Of a stretch of 50,863 nucleotides of DNA, positions 1-9,307 are shown one piece after another; positions within the stretch are counted from its first letter, which is position 1; every line of letters begins with the position of its first letter. The notes under the pieces were generated by a model, which was not told the origin of the DNA, did not search any database, and saw only the letters and a program-made list of their open reading frames with translations. A program made the position numbers and the translations under genes. Source of the DNA: JAGOEF01 sp029564465 (GTDB lineage Bacteria; Bacteroidota; Bacteroidia; Bacteroidales; ML635J-15); assembly GCA_029564465.1 (NCBI GenBank), contig JAKQPY010000120.1:1-50863 (forward strand), in the 5' to 3' direction.

Positions 1-131
1 ATTTGGCTGCCGCAGGGTTCAATTTTAAAGGATTGCTTCGAAAAATCAAAGAAGCGATTCTTTGGCTCAGTTTTTTACCTCAAATTTTTTCGCTATTCAA
101 GAAAAAAGATTTCCTAATTTTGAATTGTTAA
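1..131 (+). mobile_element. C-terminal end of an IS5-type transposase (partial IS element)
   Basis: The frame beginning at base 3 is open to a TAA at 129-131 and reads LAAAGFNFKGLLRKIKEAI, followed by a hydrophobic and then lysine-rich tail. An AAA-x-N-x-K segment just before the stop is typical of the C-terminus of IS5/IS1182-type DDE transposases. The rest of the gene lies outside the window, so family assignment rests on about 40 residues. The right end of the element should fall just beyond the stop, at about 132-150, immediately before the reading frame of the next gene. The terminal inverted repeat cannot be verified without the left end. Confidence 0.55.
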
Positions 132-150
132 GGATTGACTAAATAAATAC

Positions 151-1893
151 TTGTTGTGCAGCTCATCTAAAAAAATTGGAATTTTCGACTTATCACAATA
201 CCACGACTCTGTGAATGGATATTCAGCCCGAAATATGAAGTGGATTGATATTAACAGAGTCAAAGCGGCTGTTAAAAGCTTTGGAACCTTGTTTTGGGAT
301 GGGCGGGGTGACCCCCGTTATATGGTGCCTGCCGATCAACACACCTCTTCAATTTTTGCCGCTGGTTTATGGGTTGGTGGTTACGACGACAACAACACTT
401 TGTATTTTTCGGGAGAGCGATATAATCAGCAGGGCTACGATTATTACCCCGGGCCCCTTACAGTAGACGAATATGGTGAGCCCGGTACGATTGATTATCC
501 GGTAATGGCCAGTTTTAATCGTGTCTGGAAAATCGACAGACACGATTTGGGTGTTTTTGCTTACAATCACTACAACAATATTCCCTACGATGTTCCGGCA
601 GATATAGCCCAATGGCCGGGCAACGGACCTCAGGGTTGTTCGGCATTGCTGGCTCCGTTCATCGATAACAACGAAGACGGACTGTATAATATTGCCGATG
701 GGGATATGCCTGATATTATTGGAGACCAGATGTTGTGGTGGGTTACCAACGATGTGGCTGCACCCCATACCGAATCGGGGGGTAATTCAATGGGGATTGA
801 AGTGCAGTATTCGTTGTATGCTTATGTTTATGTGAATCCGCCAACCGTTTACAGCGACTTGGTAAACTATCAGACATGGTTGCGAATAAAACTCATTAAT
901 CGCTCCGATCGAAATTATCATTCGGTGTATATGGGTTTGTTTGTCGATGGCGATTTGGGGAATCCTACTGACGATTACGTTGGAAGTGATGTTGAGCACA
1001 ATAGCTTCTATTTCTATAATGGAGATCATTTCGATGAGGATTATATGGGAAATACGGGCTATGGTGTGAATCCTCCGGTGCAGACAATTACTGTTTTGAA
1101 GAGCCCTTTGCTTGATCCCAATGGCATCGATGACGATGGAGACGGAACCATCGACAATGAACAAACCGGTATGAGCCGGTTCATGTATTACAACTATGCG
1201 GGCGGAGTTCCGGCTACTACTGACCCCAATTCTGCTGAATCATGCTATTCCTATCTGACAGGATACTGGTTAGATGGTCAACCACTTTGCTATGGCGGGA
1301 CCGGACATCCCTCAGGCGGAGGAAATTCTGAGATTCCTTGTAATTACATGTTCCCGGGCGATACTGATCCAAATTTTAATGGAACACCTGCCATGCTGGT
1401 TGGTGACTGGTCGGAGGAAACATCAGGAAACCCTTCGGGCGATCGCCGCGGTGTGTGCAGCATGGGGCCAGTTCACCTCGATAGCAACGAAGTTGTTGAG
1501 ATTGATGTGTTGTTTGGTTTTATTCCTTATAGTCAGCAACGTAGTGGAAAGTTCGATTATACACCTAAGCTGGATACCTTGATATCGTGGTATCGCAATG
1601 GAAACATCCCATCTAATTATGCTGCCGCCAATCAATTGCCCGTTCCGGTTCATACAAGAGCTCCGTTAGTTTTGGTATACCCAAATCCGGCCAGCGATTA
1701 TGTGATAATACAAACAGACGATAAAATGAGTAAAATTACACTTTGTGATGTCGGTGGAAACGAATTGACGGCATTTCAACCGGGTTCTTCTTTCTTTCGG
1801 ATTTCTTGCGCAGCATTAGCATCCGGTGTGTATTATCTTAAAATTGAAACCGCTGGTGCATCGAATGTCCGAAAACTGGTGATTACCGATTAA
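151..1893 (+). CDS. T9SS type A sorting domain protein, N-terminus apparently lost to an IS insertion
   Basis: This is a secreted T9SS cargo protein of the common family with a KAAVKSFGTLFWDGRGDP-like N-terminal block, then FAAGLWVGGYD and a calcium-site-like DNNEDGLYNIADGD. The last 70 or so residues (YPNPASDYVIIQ ... SGVYYLKIETAG ... RKLVITD) form a type A sorting domain, which directs transport through the outer membrane by the type IX system. Members normally begin with a signal peptide about 20-40 residues before the FWDG block. Here none is present: the frame is open only back to a stop at 136-138, next to the end of a transposase, and the first available start (TTG at 151) gives no export signal. 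I infer a 5'-truncated, probably non-functional copy. No function beyond export and surface attachment can be assigned. Confidence 0.8.
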   Translation: MLCSSSKKIGIFDLSQYHDSVNGYSARNMKWIDINRVKAAVKSFGTLFWDGRGDPRYMVPADQHTSSIFAAGLWVGGYDDNNTLYFSGERYNQQGYDYYPGPLTVDEYGEPGTIDYPVMASFNRVWKIDRHDLGVFAYNHYNNIPYDVPADIAQWPGNGPQGCSALLAPFIDNNEDGLYNIADGDMPDIIGDQMLWWVTNDVAAPHTESGGNSMGIEVQYSLYAYVYVNPPTVYSDLVNYQTWLRIKLINRSDRNYHSVYMGLFVDGDLGNPTDDYVGSDVEHNSFYFYNGDHFDEDYMGNTGYGVNPPVQTITVLKSPLLDPNGIDDDGDGTIDNEQTGMSRFMYYNYAGGVPATTDPNSAESCYSYLTGYWLDGQPLCYGGTGHPSGGGNSEIPCNYMFPGDTDPNFNGTPAMLVGDWSEETSGNPSGDRRGVCSMGPVHLDSNEVVEIDVLFGFIPYSQQRSGKFDYTPKLDTLISWYRNGNIPSNYAAANQLPVPVHTRAPLVLVYPNPASDYVIIQTDDKMSKITLCDVGGNELTAFQPGSSFFRISCAALASGVYYLKIETAGASNVRKLVITD

Positions 1894-1927
1894 TAACCCT
1901 GTAATTCTAACGGCCATCGTTGAATTA

Positions 1928-1959
1928 TTGATTTTGCCTGCCGATTTTTATTATTTTTG
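1928..1959 (+). promoter_or_regulatory. Bacteroidota-type promoter of the porin gene
   Basis: A -7 box TATTTTTG at 1952-1959 matches TAnnTTTG exactly. A TTG at 1928-1930 lies 21 bp upstream, within the usual -33/-7 spacing. The G of the box is only 4 bp from the ATG at 1964, so the transcript would have almost no leader. Confidence 0.5.
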
Positions 1960-1963
1960 CGGC

Positions 1964-3808
1964 ATGAAAAAATGCCTGATAATCATTGCGATGTGTTGTG
2001 CCGGTCTGAGCACCTTTGCCCAGCACGAAGGCATCGAAAGGCATTTCGACGAGTATGTGTTTGGCGATTTTGTAACGCAGGCTTCATTCTACAGCGCCGA
2101 TACCCTCACCGATGGTTTTCATCTTTTTGCACCAGCCTATCCATTTGCGTTTAGTACGGGAAACATAGCGCTGCCCGCCAGTCCGGCTTTTTTTGCCGAT
2201 ATGGGTAAAACCCACGAATTCATTTTCTTTCAGCCGTATGCTGCCTTGTTCAGGGGTTTCGACAAGCCGGAGTTTTTCGATGCGCGGAAACCTTTCACCA
2301 AAATACAGTTTGTCGGGGGTGGCAAGCAACTCGACGACATTGCGTTTGTGCATACCCAAAACATTAAACCCTGGTTGAATGTGGGTGCCGAATACCGTTC
2401 GCTTAACTCGTTGGGACTTTATGCGCGTCAGCAGCTCCGGGGTCATTCCGCCCATCTCTTTGTCGATTTCCACAGGAACCGTTATGCGGGTCACCTCGAT
2501 TTTATCCATAACAAAATCACCCACCAGAACAACGGCGGCATTGAATCCGACAGTGTTTTCATGCTCAATGTTCAGCGTCCCGAAAACCTGAACGTCAATC
2601 TCTATAATTCTTCGACACGCCTGGGGCAAACCGGAGTCATGTACAGCCACTCGCTGAAGTTCGGACCCTGGGTAAGCGATACGATTATAAAAAAGAACGA
2701 TACGCTGTTGCTGAAAAACTACACGGGACGCTGGAGTCTGGGTCACGACATTTCGCTGAACCGCTACTACCGGGTTTACGAAGATGTACCCTCAGGTTTT
2801 TACCAGAATATTTATCTTGATTCGCTGGCTACCAACGATTCGATGGGCTTGCAGAAAATGCACAACGAAATTTCGTTGCGCTATATTACCCATGGTAATG
2901 GCAATAAGTTTCCCGATGCTGCCATGAAACTCGCCATCGCTGGCGATGTGTATGCCTACACCAGCGATACATCGGTTTTTTACGATCAGATACTCAAATA
3001 CCGTTGGTTCGATTTTTCGAAAAAACTGGGGTGGGATGCCACGGCAAGCTGGTGTTTTATGGGCAGGCGCGCAGGCGATGTGCACCTCAATGCCGAACTC
3101 AGCTACAAAGCGGGTAGCCGTCAACAGCACCTGGTTTCGGCCAGACTTTCGGCCCGCAACGAGCGACCCGATGCGTTTTTACTGCGAACAACTTTCAACC
3201 ACTTCAGGTGGGAAGTTGCCGATGTTCCCTACCGTGATCTCAGGCTGACACTGGGTTACCTCAATAAACCCCTGGGCACCGATTTGAGTTTGCAATACAG
3301 TTTCCTCGACAGCTATCTGTATTTTAATGAGCACGCACTTCCGGTGGTGAACCAAAACAATGTACAGGTGATTTCGGCATCTCTGGGTCAGTTGCTGCAC
3401 CTGGGTCCTTTATACTGGCGCAATCAGTTGCAGGCACAGTATTTCAGCGATAACACCGCTTACGATTTGCCGGCTCTTGGGTTGCAAAGTTCCTTGTATG
3501 TGAAAACACGGATATTCAAACGCAAAATGGGCTTCCAGACCGGTATTGATGCATCGTGGATGTCGCCATCGAAGGGATTCGCCTACATGCCGGCTACCGG
3601 AATATTTTACCGGAGTACTGCCGGTGATATTGGTAATTTTCTGGTGCTCGATTTTCATGCAACAATTTCTATAAAACGTTTCCGGGCATTCGCAAAGCTT
3701 TCGCACTTCAATCAGGCATTTATGAAAGCCAATTATTTCGGGATGCCCCACTATCCGGTTAACCCCCTGGTGTTCAATTTTGGAATCAGCTGGGAATTCT
3801 ACGACTAA
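1964..3808 (+). CDS. Putative outer-membrane porin (Porin_10-like)
   Basis: A 614-residue protein of the Bacteroidota putative porin family. The chosen ATG at 1964 gives a clean signal peptide (MKKCLIIIAMCCAGLSTFAQ); a longer frame to 1928 has no better start and would run through the promoter box. After the signal peptide, the sequence carries the hallmark block with FDKPEFFDARKPFTKIQF followed by a GGGKQLDDIAFVHTQNI-like segment. The rest is alternating aromatic/polar stretches expected of an outer-membrane beta-barrel, and it ends in an aromatic-rich strand (FNFGISWEFYD). It probably forms a channel in the outer membrane; the substrate is unknown. The lytic transglycosylase gene starts 10 bp downstream, so the two are likely co-transcribed. 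Confidence 0.75.
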   Translation: MKKCLIIIAMCCAGLSTFAQHEGIERHFDEYVFGDFVTQASFYSADTLTDGFHLFAPAYPFAFSTGNIALPASPAFFADMGKTHEFIFFQPYAALFRGFDKPEFFDARKPFTKIQFVGGGKQLDDIAFVHTQNIKPWLNVGAEYRSLNSLGLYARQQLRGHSAHLFVDFHRNRYAGHLDFIHNKITHQNNGGIESDSVFMLNVQRPENLNVNLYNSSTRLGQTGVMYSHSLKFGPWVSDTIIKKNDTLLLKNYTGRWSLGHDISLNRYYRVYEDVPSGFYQNIYLDSLATNDSMGLQKMHNEISLRYITHGNGNKFPDAAMKLAIAGDVYAYTSDTSVFYDQILKYRWFDFSKKLGWDATASWCFMGRRAGDVHLNAELSYKAGSRQQHLVSARLSARNERPDAFLLRTTFNHFRWEVADVPYRDLRLTLGYLNKPLGTDLSLQYSFLDSYLYFNEHALPVVNQNNVQVISASLGQLLHLGPLYWRNQLQAQYFSDNTAYDLPALGLQSSLYVKTRIFKRKMGFQTGIDASWMSPSKGFAYMPATGIFYRSTAGDIGNFLVLDFHATISIKRFRAFAKLSHFNQAFMKANYFGMPHYPVNPLVFNFGISWEFYD

Positions 3809-3818
3809 AACACTCCTG

Positions 3819-5219
3819 ATGTCATTGGTACTGCGTTGTAATATTGTATGTGTTGTTGCTGTCGCTATGGTGCTGGTGCTTTTCTCGTGCACAGACCCTG
3901 CTCCAAAAGCACCTTACGACGGAATTGGAATTACTCACTACGAAGACGTAATTGCCCGGGATACCCTGATAGTTGTTACGGCCACCAACTCGACCGATTA
4001 TTTTGTATACCGGGGAAATCCCATGGGTTTTCAGCTCGATTTGTTGCGCGACTATGCCGAATACCTTGGGGTGGAACTCAAGGTGATTGTTGAAAACAGT
4101 ATGGAACGCAGTATTGCCCTTATGTTGTCGGGTCAGTGCGATATGATTGCGCAACGGCGCCTTTCGGGTATGTACCGACTCAGCCTGATTACCTATTCCG
4201 ATGCCCTGGCCGACGCCCAGCTGGTTCTCGTGCAACGCAGGGGTAGCCGTCCCGCAGAACGCTTCTGCGATTTGGGAGGCGATACCTTATTCGTCGCCAG
4301 ATCGGCTGGAATAGCGAATTATCTTCAACGTATTGCCGGAGAGGAGGGATGCAATATCTATATATGTGAAATCGACAGTCTCGACACCGAACAGATGATG
4401 GCAGCTGTAGCCGATGGCCAAATACAAGCAACAGTGGTTGACGAGAATATTGCCGTATTATACAGCAACTATTACCATAACCTGTATATTTCGGAGTATC
4501 TGGGCGAACCCCTTCATATCAGCTGGGCATTACCACGCTATTCTACCCGAATGCTCGACACTGTGAATGCCTGGATTGAGCTGCGCAGCAACGACCGGAT
4601 AATCGAAAAAACCTATTCGCGTTATTTCAGGCACCGGTACGGTGAAAATGGCATAGATTATTCCGATTATATCAATAATAAAGACCGCATCAGCCCATTC
4701 GATGACCTGATAAAACTGTATGCTACCCGACTGGGTTGGGATTGGCGCCTTTTGGCTTCGCTCATCTATCAGGAATCGCACTTCGATCCCAATGCGGTGA
4801 GCTGGGCCGGAGCCATAGGCATCATGCAGCTAATGCCGCAAACGGCAGCACGTTTCGGCATTGATTCCACTTCCGATGTGGGCGACCACATTGCTGCCGG
4901 TGTTGATTATCTGAAATATCTCGACCAAAATATTCCTGAATCCGTGTGCGACTCGGCGGACCGGATAAAAATGGTTCTGGCAGCCTATAACATGGGATTC
5001 AGTCATGTGAACGACGCCATTGCGCTTGCACATAAATACGGGCGCAATCACGATGTGTGGGATAACCATGTCGAAGACTTTATGATGCGTCTTTCCGATC
5101 CACGCTTCTATATCGACAGTGTGGTCAGTTCCGGCTATTGTCCCGGCAAGCTGGCGGTGGCATTTGTTGACGAAATATTTGAACGCTACCGGCATTACTG
5201 CAATATAGTGGAGAGATAA
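3819..5219 (+). CDS. MltF-like membrane-bound lytic murein transglycosylase, lipoprotein
   Basis: A 466-residue two-domain protein. The ATG at 3819 yields a hydrophobic leader ending in the lipobox VLFSC; the longer frame from 3780 begins at a TTG inside the porin gene. Residues of about 45-265 resemble a periplasmic solute-binding (SBP_bac_3) domain, and about 290-440 form an SLT lysozyme-like domain with ESHFDPNA (catalytic Glu near 319), GAIGIMQLMPQTAARFG and AAYNMG motifs. The MltF family cleaves the MurNAc-GlcNAc bond with 1,6-anhydro ring formation, and its N-terminal domain senses muropeptides. Here it should be anchored facing the periplasm. Its position 10 bp behind a porin gene suggests a shared envelope operon. 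Confidence 0.85.
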   Translation: MSLVLRCNIVCVVAVAMVLVLFSCTDPAPKAPYDGIGITHYEDVIARDTLIVVTATNSTDYFVYRGNPMGFQLDLLRDYAEYLGVELKVIVENSMERSIALMLSGQCDMIAQRRLSGMYRLSLITYSDALADAQLVLVQRRGSRPAERFCDLGGDTLFVARSAGIANYLQRIAGEEGCNIYICEIDSLDTEQMMAAVADGQIQATVVDENIAVLYSNYYHNLYISEYLGEPLHISWALPRYSTRMLDTVNAWIELRSNDRIIEKTYSRYFRHRYGENGIDYSDYINNKDRISPFDDLIKLYATRLGWDWRLLASLIYQESHFDPNAVSWAGAIGIMQLMPQTAARFGIDSTSDVGDHIAAGVDYLKYLDQNIPESVCDSADRIKMVLAAYNMGFSHVNDAIALAHKYGRNHDVWDNHVEDFMMRLSDPRFYIDSVVSSGYCPGKLAVAFVDEIFERYRHYCNIVER

Positions 5220-5504
5220 CATAAAGTTTTTGAAATTTCGTTTGCAGCAGTGTCGTTGATGCTTCTTTATGTGGTATTGAAAATCAACACATTTTAAAAC
5301 GGATGGTACGGCATTTGATTCCAACTGAGCTTGTTCAACCTTGTGTCAACAATGTTTACCAAAACATATTTTCTCAAAAAATGCAATACCCCATAAAAAA
5401 CTTAGTACTGTATTTCTGGTTAACTATTTTGGTGGTGCACAACTACGACTAAATTGACAAAAGTGTATTCACTAGAGTTGGTAAGTACAAATCAGCAGCC
5501 GCTT
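5220..5504. other. Convergent intergenic region, no gene recognised
   Basis: This A/T-rich stretch separates the convergent ends of the transglycosylase gene and the aspartase-family gene. A perfect 8-bp inverted repeat ACATAAAG / CTTTATGT (5219-5226 and 5265-5272) could form a long-looped hairpin. It lacks the GC-rich stem and T-run of a typical terminator. No RNA gene or small ORF with recognisable features was seen. Confidence 0.4.
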
Positions 5505-6938
5505 CTATCCGATATCATTCAGTGAAAAACCCTGCTTCAGCAATTTGTCGGGATGCAATGCCTCGGTAAGACGGGCTTCGGTCAGGAGTTGCAGTGCAGC
5601 GTTGGCTTCATATATACTGCATCCGTTCTGGTGCATGTGCCTGGCAAGTAGCGAGGCCTTATCGTAGCCAATATAGGGTAGCAGGGCTGTGCATAAACCG
5701 GGACTGCGCAAATAGCTGCGGGTACTGTCTTCTTCGTTAACCCTGATGCCGCTGAGCAATTTGCTGCAAAAGCTCCGGTCGGCAGCTATCAGCAGTTTCA
5801 GGCTGTCGAGCAATGCATGACCGATGAGGGGCAGGTAGGCATTCAGTTCGAGACATCCCTGTGCGCACAACGACGAAATCAGCATGTCGTTGGCATATAC
5901 CCGATGGGCAACACTGATAATAAACTCGGGAATCACCGGGTTTATCTTGCCGGGCATAATACTGCTTCCCACCTGCTGCTGCGGTATTTCGAGGCTTTCC
6001 TTGCTGATGTCGGAACCCAGCAAACGCAAGTCGGATACAATTTTTTCGAGGTTTACGGCATGGGCTTTCAAAATAGCGTGTACCTCAACCAGGGCATCGT
6101 TGTTGGCGGTGCTGTCCACCAGATTTTCGCCACGGGTTACCGGAAGTCCGGTGTTCTTTTGCAGCACCCTAGTGGCTTCCATCACCACGTAGCGCGGTAC
6201 GGTAATGCTTGTCCCCACGGCACTACCACCCAGATTTACCACCTTAATCCGCTCGAAACACTTCGACACCCGCCACCAGTCGCGCGACAGGGCGTCGCTG
6301 TAGCTGCTGAACAGTTTTCCGTAGGATGAAGGCACTGCTTGTTGCATCTGGGTATAGGCCATGCGGGGAATATTGCGCAGGCGCCGTTCGGTTTCTTCGT
6401 TCAACAGCCTCAGCCGGTTTATTTCATCCTCGAGTGTGGTGAGCAGGCGCAGGCTAGCCAGTCTGAGCGCCGTTGGAATCACATCGTTGGTACTCTGATA
6501 AATGTTGGCGTGTTCCACCGGGTTCACACAATCATAATCGCCGGGTTGTTTGCCGAGTAACTGCAGGGCGCGGTTGGCAATTATCTCGTTTACATTCATG
6601 TTGATGCTGGTTCCGGCACCTCCCTGAACAGCAGGCACAATAAAATTACTGAACCATTTCCCCATGGCTACTTCGTTAGCAGCCTGTTGCAAGGCTTCTA
6701 TTGTGGGGATTTCGAAAAACTGAACCGGAAGTGCATCCCCGTATTTTTCGATACTCAGTGCCCTGAAATTTGCATAAGTTTCGTAGCAGGCATACTTCAC
6801 ATCACCAACAGCCTGATACCATTCCTGATGAAAAACCGTATGGTTTTGGAAGTTCTCAAAAGCACGCGCTGAATGTATCCCATACAAAGCATCACCTGGA
6901 ATTTCCATCGGCCCGAGGTAGTCGTGTTCTGTTCTCAT
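5505..6938 (-). CDS. aspA: Aspartate ammonia-lyase (aspartase/fumarase superfamily)
   Basis: A 477-residue enzyme expected to convert L-aspartate to fumarate and ammonia in the cytoplasm. Superfamily motifs are all present: GAGTSINMNVNE near 107, YQSTNDVIPTA near 149, GGSAVGTS near 238 and the signature loop GSSIMPGKINP near 323, which carries the catalytic Ser. Length matches the family. The N-terminal region (ENFQNHTVFHQEWYQAVGDVKYA) departs from classical AspA, which has an ALENFPIS-like stretch here, so it belongs to a divergent branch and substrate use is less certain than the fold. The ATG is 6 bp after the response-regulator stop, so the two genes are probably one transcript. Confidence 0.8.
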   Translation of the reverse strand: MRTEHDYLGPMEIPGDALYGIHSARAFENFQNHTVFHQEWYQAVGDVKYACYETYANFRALSIEKYGDALPVQFFEIPTIEALQQAANEVAMGKWFSNFIVPAVQGGAGTSINMNVNEIIANRALQLLGKQPGDYDCVNPVEHANIYQSTNDVIPTALRLASLRLLTTLEDEINRLRLLNEETERRLRNIPRMAYTQMQQAVPSSYGKLFSSYSDALSRDWWRVSKCFERIKVVNLGGSAVGTSITVPRYVVMEATRVLQKNTGLPVTRGENLVDSTANNDALVEVHAILKAHAVNLEKIVSDLRLLGSDISKESLEIPQQQVGSSIMPGKINPVIPEFIISVAHRVYANDMLISSLCAQGCLELNAYLPLIGHALLDSLKLLIAADRSFCSKLLSGIRVNEEDSTRSYLRSPGLCTALLPYIGYDKASLLARHMHQNGCSIYEANAALQLLTEARLTEALHPDKLLKQGFSLNDIG

Positions 6939-6944
6939 GCTGTT

Positions 6945-8108
6945 TTACATTAAGGGAAATACGTAAGCATCCACATCTTTTTCGGTAATACGGGGTCCGC
7001 ACAGAATCACGAGACGCTCCATCACGTTACGGAATTCACGAATATTGCCCGTCCAGTTAATTTTCTGAAGGGCTGCAATGGCTTCGGGGCTGATTTGTTT
7101 CACAGCAATTCCCTGTTCGTTGCAGGCCATCTCGATAAAGAAACTTGCCAGATCGGGTATATCCTCCACACGGCTGTTCAGCGATGGCACCTGAATTATT
7201 ATCACACTCAGCCGGTGATACAGGTCTTCGCGAAAGTTCTTTGCATCGATTTCGGTTCTCAGGTCTTTGTTGGTTGCGGTAATTATTCGCACATCAACAC
7301 TGATGTCCTTATCGCTGCCCACGCGGGTTATCTTGTTTTCCTGCAGTGCCCTCAGTACCTTAGCCTGTGCCGAAAGGCTCATGTCGCCGATTTCGTCGAG
7401 AAACAATGTGCCACCATGTGCCTGCTCAAATTTTCCGATTCGTTGTTTGATGGCCGATGTAAAAGCTCCTTTTTCATGGCCAAACAGTTCGCTTTCAATC
7501 AGTTCAGAGGGAATGGCTGCGCAGTTTACCTCGACAAAGGGCATCTGGCTGCGGTTACTTTTTTCGTGCAGCCAGCGGGCCACCACTTCTTTTCCACTGC
7601 CATTGGGTCCCATTATCATAACGCGGGCATCGGTGGGAGCCACCTTGTCAATCATATCCTTCACTTTGTTAATAGCGGTGCTGTTTCCCACCATCTGATA
7701 CTTCATGCCCACCTTTTTCTTCAGTTGGCGTGTTTCGTGAACCAGGGCCGTTCTATCCATCGCATTTCTGATGGTAATCATGATGCGGTTTATGTCGGGA
7801 GGTTTCTGAATAAAGTCGAAAGCACCTTTTTTAATGGCTTCCACGGCAGTGTCGATGGTACCATGTCCTGAAAGCATAATTACCGCAAGGTCAGGATTGA
7901 TTTCCTTGATTCGTTCGAGCACTTCCATACCGTCCATCACCGGCATTTTTATATCGCAGAAAGCCATGTCGAAACTCTTTTCTTCGATTAGCTGAAGCGC
8001 TTCTTTTCCGTCGCAGGCTACCGCTACTTCGTGTTTTTCGTACTCGAGAATGTCCTTCATCGTGTTGCGGATGCTGCGCTCGTCGTCAATGATAATTATT
8101 CTTGCCAT
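6945..8108 (-). CDS. Sigma-54-type response regulator without a C-terminal HTH
   Basis: A 387-residue protein with an N-terminal receiver domain (acidic pair D8/D9, phospho-acceptor D52, switch Lys 102) and an AAA+ sigma-54 interaction domain (Walker A GPNGSGKE at 167-174, GAFTSA at 214-219, Walker B LFLDEIGD near 236). It activates RNA polymerase-sigma-54 when phosphorylated by a partner kinase, which is not in the window. The protein stops soon after the AAA+ lid, so the Fis-type DNA-binding helix-turn-helix of NtrC is absent. Bacteroidota orthologues of this length are familiar. The start at 8108 begins directly with the receiver fold; a longer upstream frame overlaps the radical SAM gene and adds no homology. 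A near-consensus box TATTTTTA lies at 8130-8137. Confidence 0.88.
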   Translation of the reverse strand: MARIIIIDDERSIRNTMKDILEYEKHEVAVACDGKEALQLIEEKSFDMAFCDIKMPVMDGMEVLERIKEINPDLAVIMLSGHGTIDTAVEAIKKGAFDFIQKPPDINRIMITIRNAMDRTALVHETRQLKKKVGMKYQMVGNSTAINKVKDMIDKVAPTDARVMIMGPNGSGKEVVARWLHEKSNRSQMPFVEVNCAAIPSELIESELFGHEKGAFTSAIKQRIGKFEQAHGGTLFLDEIGDMSLSAQAKVLRALQENKITRVGSDKDISVDVRIITATNKDLRTEIDAKNFREDLYHRLSVIIIQVPSLNSRVEDIPDLASFFIEMACNEQGIAVKQISPEAIAALQKINWTGNIREFRNVMERLVILCGPRITEKDVDAYVFPLM

Positions 8109-8218
8109 AAGCTGTTGCTTTGATTGTGGTAAAAATAATAAACTTATTGGTACTCCGGTTGGCCGAAACCAAGTTTTCGAGTGAACAACAGAAACTCTAT
8201 GAATCGGCTTTGGTGAGC

Positions 8219-9223
8219 TTACCCCGAGCAATACACCAGCGGATCGGGATCCGCAATGCTTTTCCCCAGTTGTTCTGCAGCGGCACGGCACCCACCACGG
8301 CATTGATACCAGTGTTTACAACCGGAACAAAATTCCGGCACAACCGTGTTCCAGCTTTTCAGGTAATCGTTGCTGAGAATGGTTTCCAGTGGTGTGTCGA
8401 ATACATTCCCGATTACAACCGGGCTATGGTTACACTTGCGCAGGTTGCCATCGGCATCAGCCGTTAGTGGATTATCGCACACATCGGCTGAACATCCGCT
8501 GAAGCGAATCAGGGGAAAATCTCCGGGGTTTAGTACACACCAGGGCGTGTTAACATTTGAGCTCAGGTTCAGTTTTAGTTCGCGGGTAACTTCGTGGGCT
8601 TCGTGGTAAGCTTGGTTCAGGATTTCTTTGCCGGGGCTTAATGACAGTGCGTCGGCTTTCATGCGGCTGCTGATGTTGCAACGGTTCAGGCTTATTTCGT
8701 TTATACCCAGTGATGCTATAAACCGTATGGTTTCGCCTAACTCATGTACGTTATGTTTTGTTATGACTACCACTACAGCCACACGGCTCCCCAGCGAACG
8801 GATAATTTGTATTGATCCAAGGCTTTTGGTATGACTGCCTGCCACACCGGTCATGCGGTCGTGAATGTCGGCGCGGTGATGGTGCACCGGAAGCTGAAAC
8901 AGGTCGGTCTGAAGCATAATCAAATCCTTATACACCGGTTTCTTTGCTGCCGTGCCGTTGGTAATAATGCTTACCCCTGATTTTCGCATCTTGCAGAACA
9001 AAACAAGTTCAGCCAGCCGTGGTTCCAGCAGGGGTTCGCCGCCGGTAAACACCACCCTGCCTATTTTTGCCTCCTGATACAGGCGTACCAGCAATCGGCG
9101 GAGGCGGTGATAGTTGCTTTCGGTAAAATCGCGCTGCGCAACGCGTGGATTATAGCAAAAGCAGCATTGCTGGTTGCAGTGTTCGTTAACCTCAATCGAT
9201 ATGTAGGGCAGCGAATAACTCAT
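8219..9223 (-). CDS. Radical SAM/SPASM domain protein
   Basis: A 334-residue protein with the radical SAM cluster motif CNQQCCFC (CxxxCxxC) near residue 16, the SAM-binding GGEP near 60 and a C-terminal SPASM region with cysteines in CSADVCDN, RKCNHS, FCSGCKHWYQCRGGC and a final VYC. Such enzymes use a [4Fe-4S] cluster to cleave S-adenosylmethionine and carry auxiliary clusters; many modify peptides or make cofactors. No candidate precursor peptide is visible nearby, so the substrate is unknown. The ATG at 9223 is preferred over an in-frame TTG at 9232. A TACATTTG box (9230-9237, minus strand) sits just before it, which would make the mRNA nearly leaderless. It is followed after 110 bp by the response-regulator gene. 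Confidence 0.8.
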   Translation of the reverse strand: MSYSLPYISIEVNEHCNQQCCFCYNPRVAQRDFTESNYHRLRRLLVRLYQEAKIGRVVFTGGEPLLEPRLAELVLFCKMRKSGVSIITNGTAAKKPVYKDLIMLQTDLFQLPVHHHRADIHDRMTGVAGSHTKSLGSIQIIRSLGSRVAVVVVITKHNVHELGETIRFIASLGINEISLNRCNISSRMKADALSLSPGKEILNQAYHEAHEVTRELKLNLSSNVNTPWCVLNPGDFPLIRFSGCSADVCDNPLTADADGNLRKCNHSPVVIGNVFDTPLETILSNDYLKSWNTVVPEFCSGCKHWYQCRGGCRAAAEQLGKSIADPDPLVYCSG

Positions 9224-9282
9224 TCTTGCCAAATGTAGCGAAATGATAATAATACTTGTATCATAAAAACAAATATTATTTC

Positions 9283-9290
9283 TATTTTTG
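9283..9290 (+). promoter_or_regulatory. Promoter -7 box of the phosphoglycerate kinase-like gene
   Basis: TATTTTTG matches TAnnTTTG and lies 17 bp before the ATG at 9308. A TTG at 9256-9258 is 24 bp upstream, slightly longer than the usual spacing. Confidence 0.45.
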
Positions 9291-9307
9291 AAGTAAATCT
9301 CAAAACA

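Noticed and set aside
5220..5504. tRNA or small RNA gene in the convergent gap
   Set aside because: No cloverleaf, no GC-rich stem and no promoter-terminator pair could be found by eye.
7095..7871. A 258-residue plus-strand ORF opposite the response regulator
   Set aside because: Cys/His/Phe-rich antisense translation of a well-supported gene, with no start context.
8109..8218. Possible RiPP precursor peptide between the radical SAM and regulator genes
   Set aside because: No short ORF with a leader-like sequence and core Cys/Ser/Thr residues was seen on either strand in this gap or in 9224-9307.
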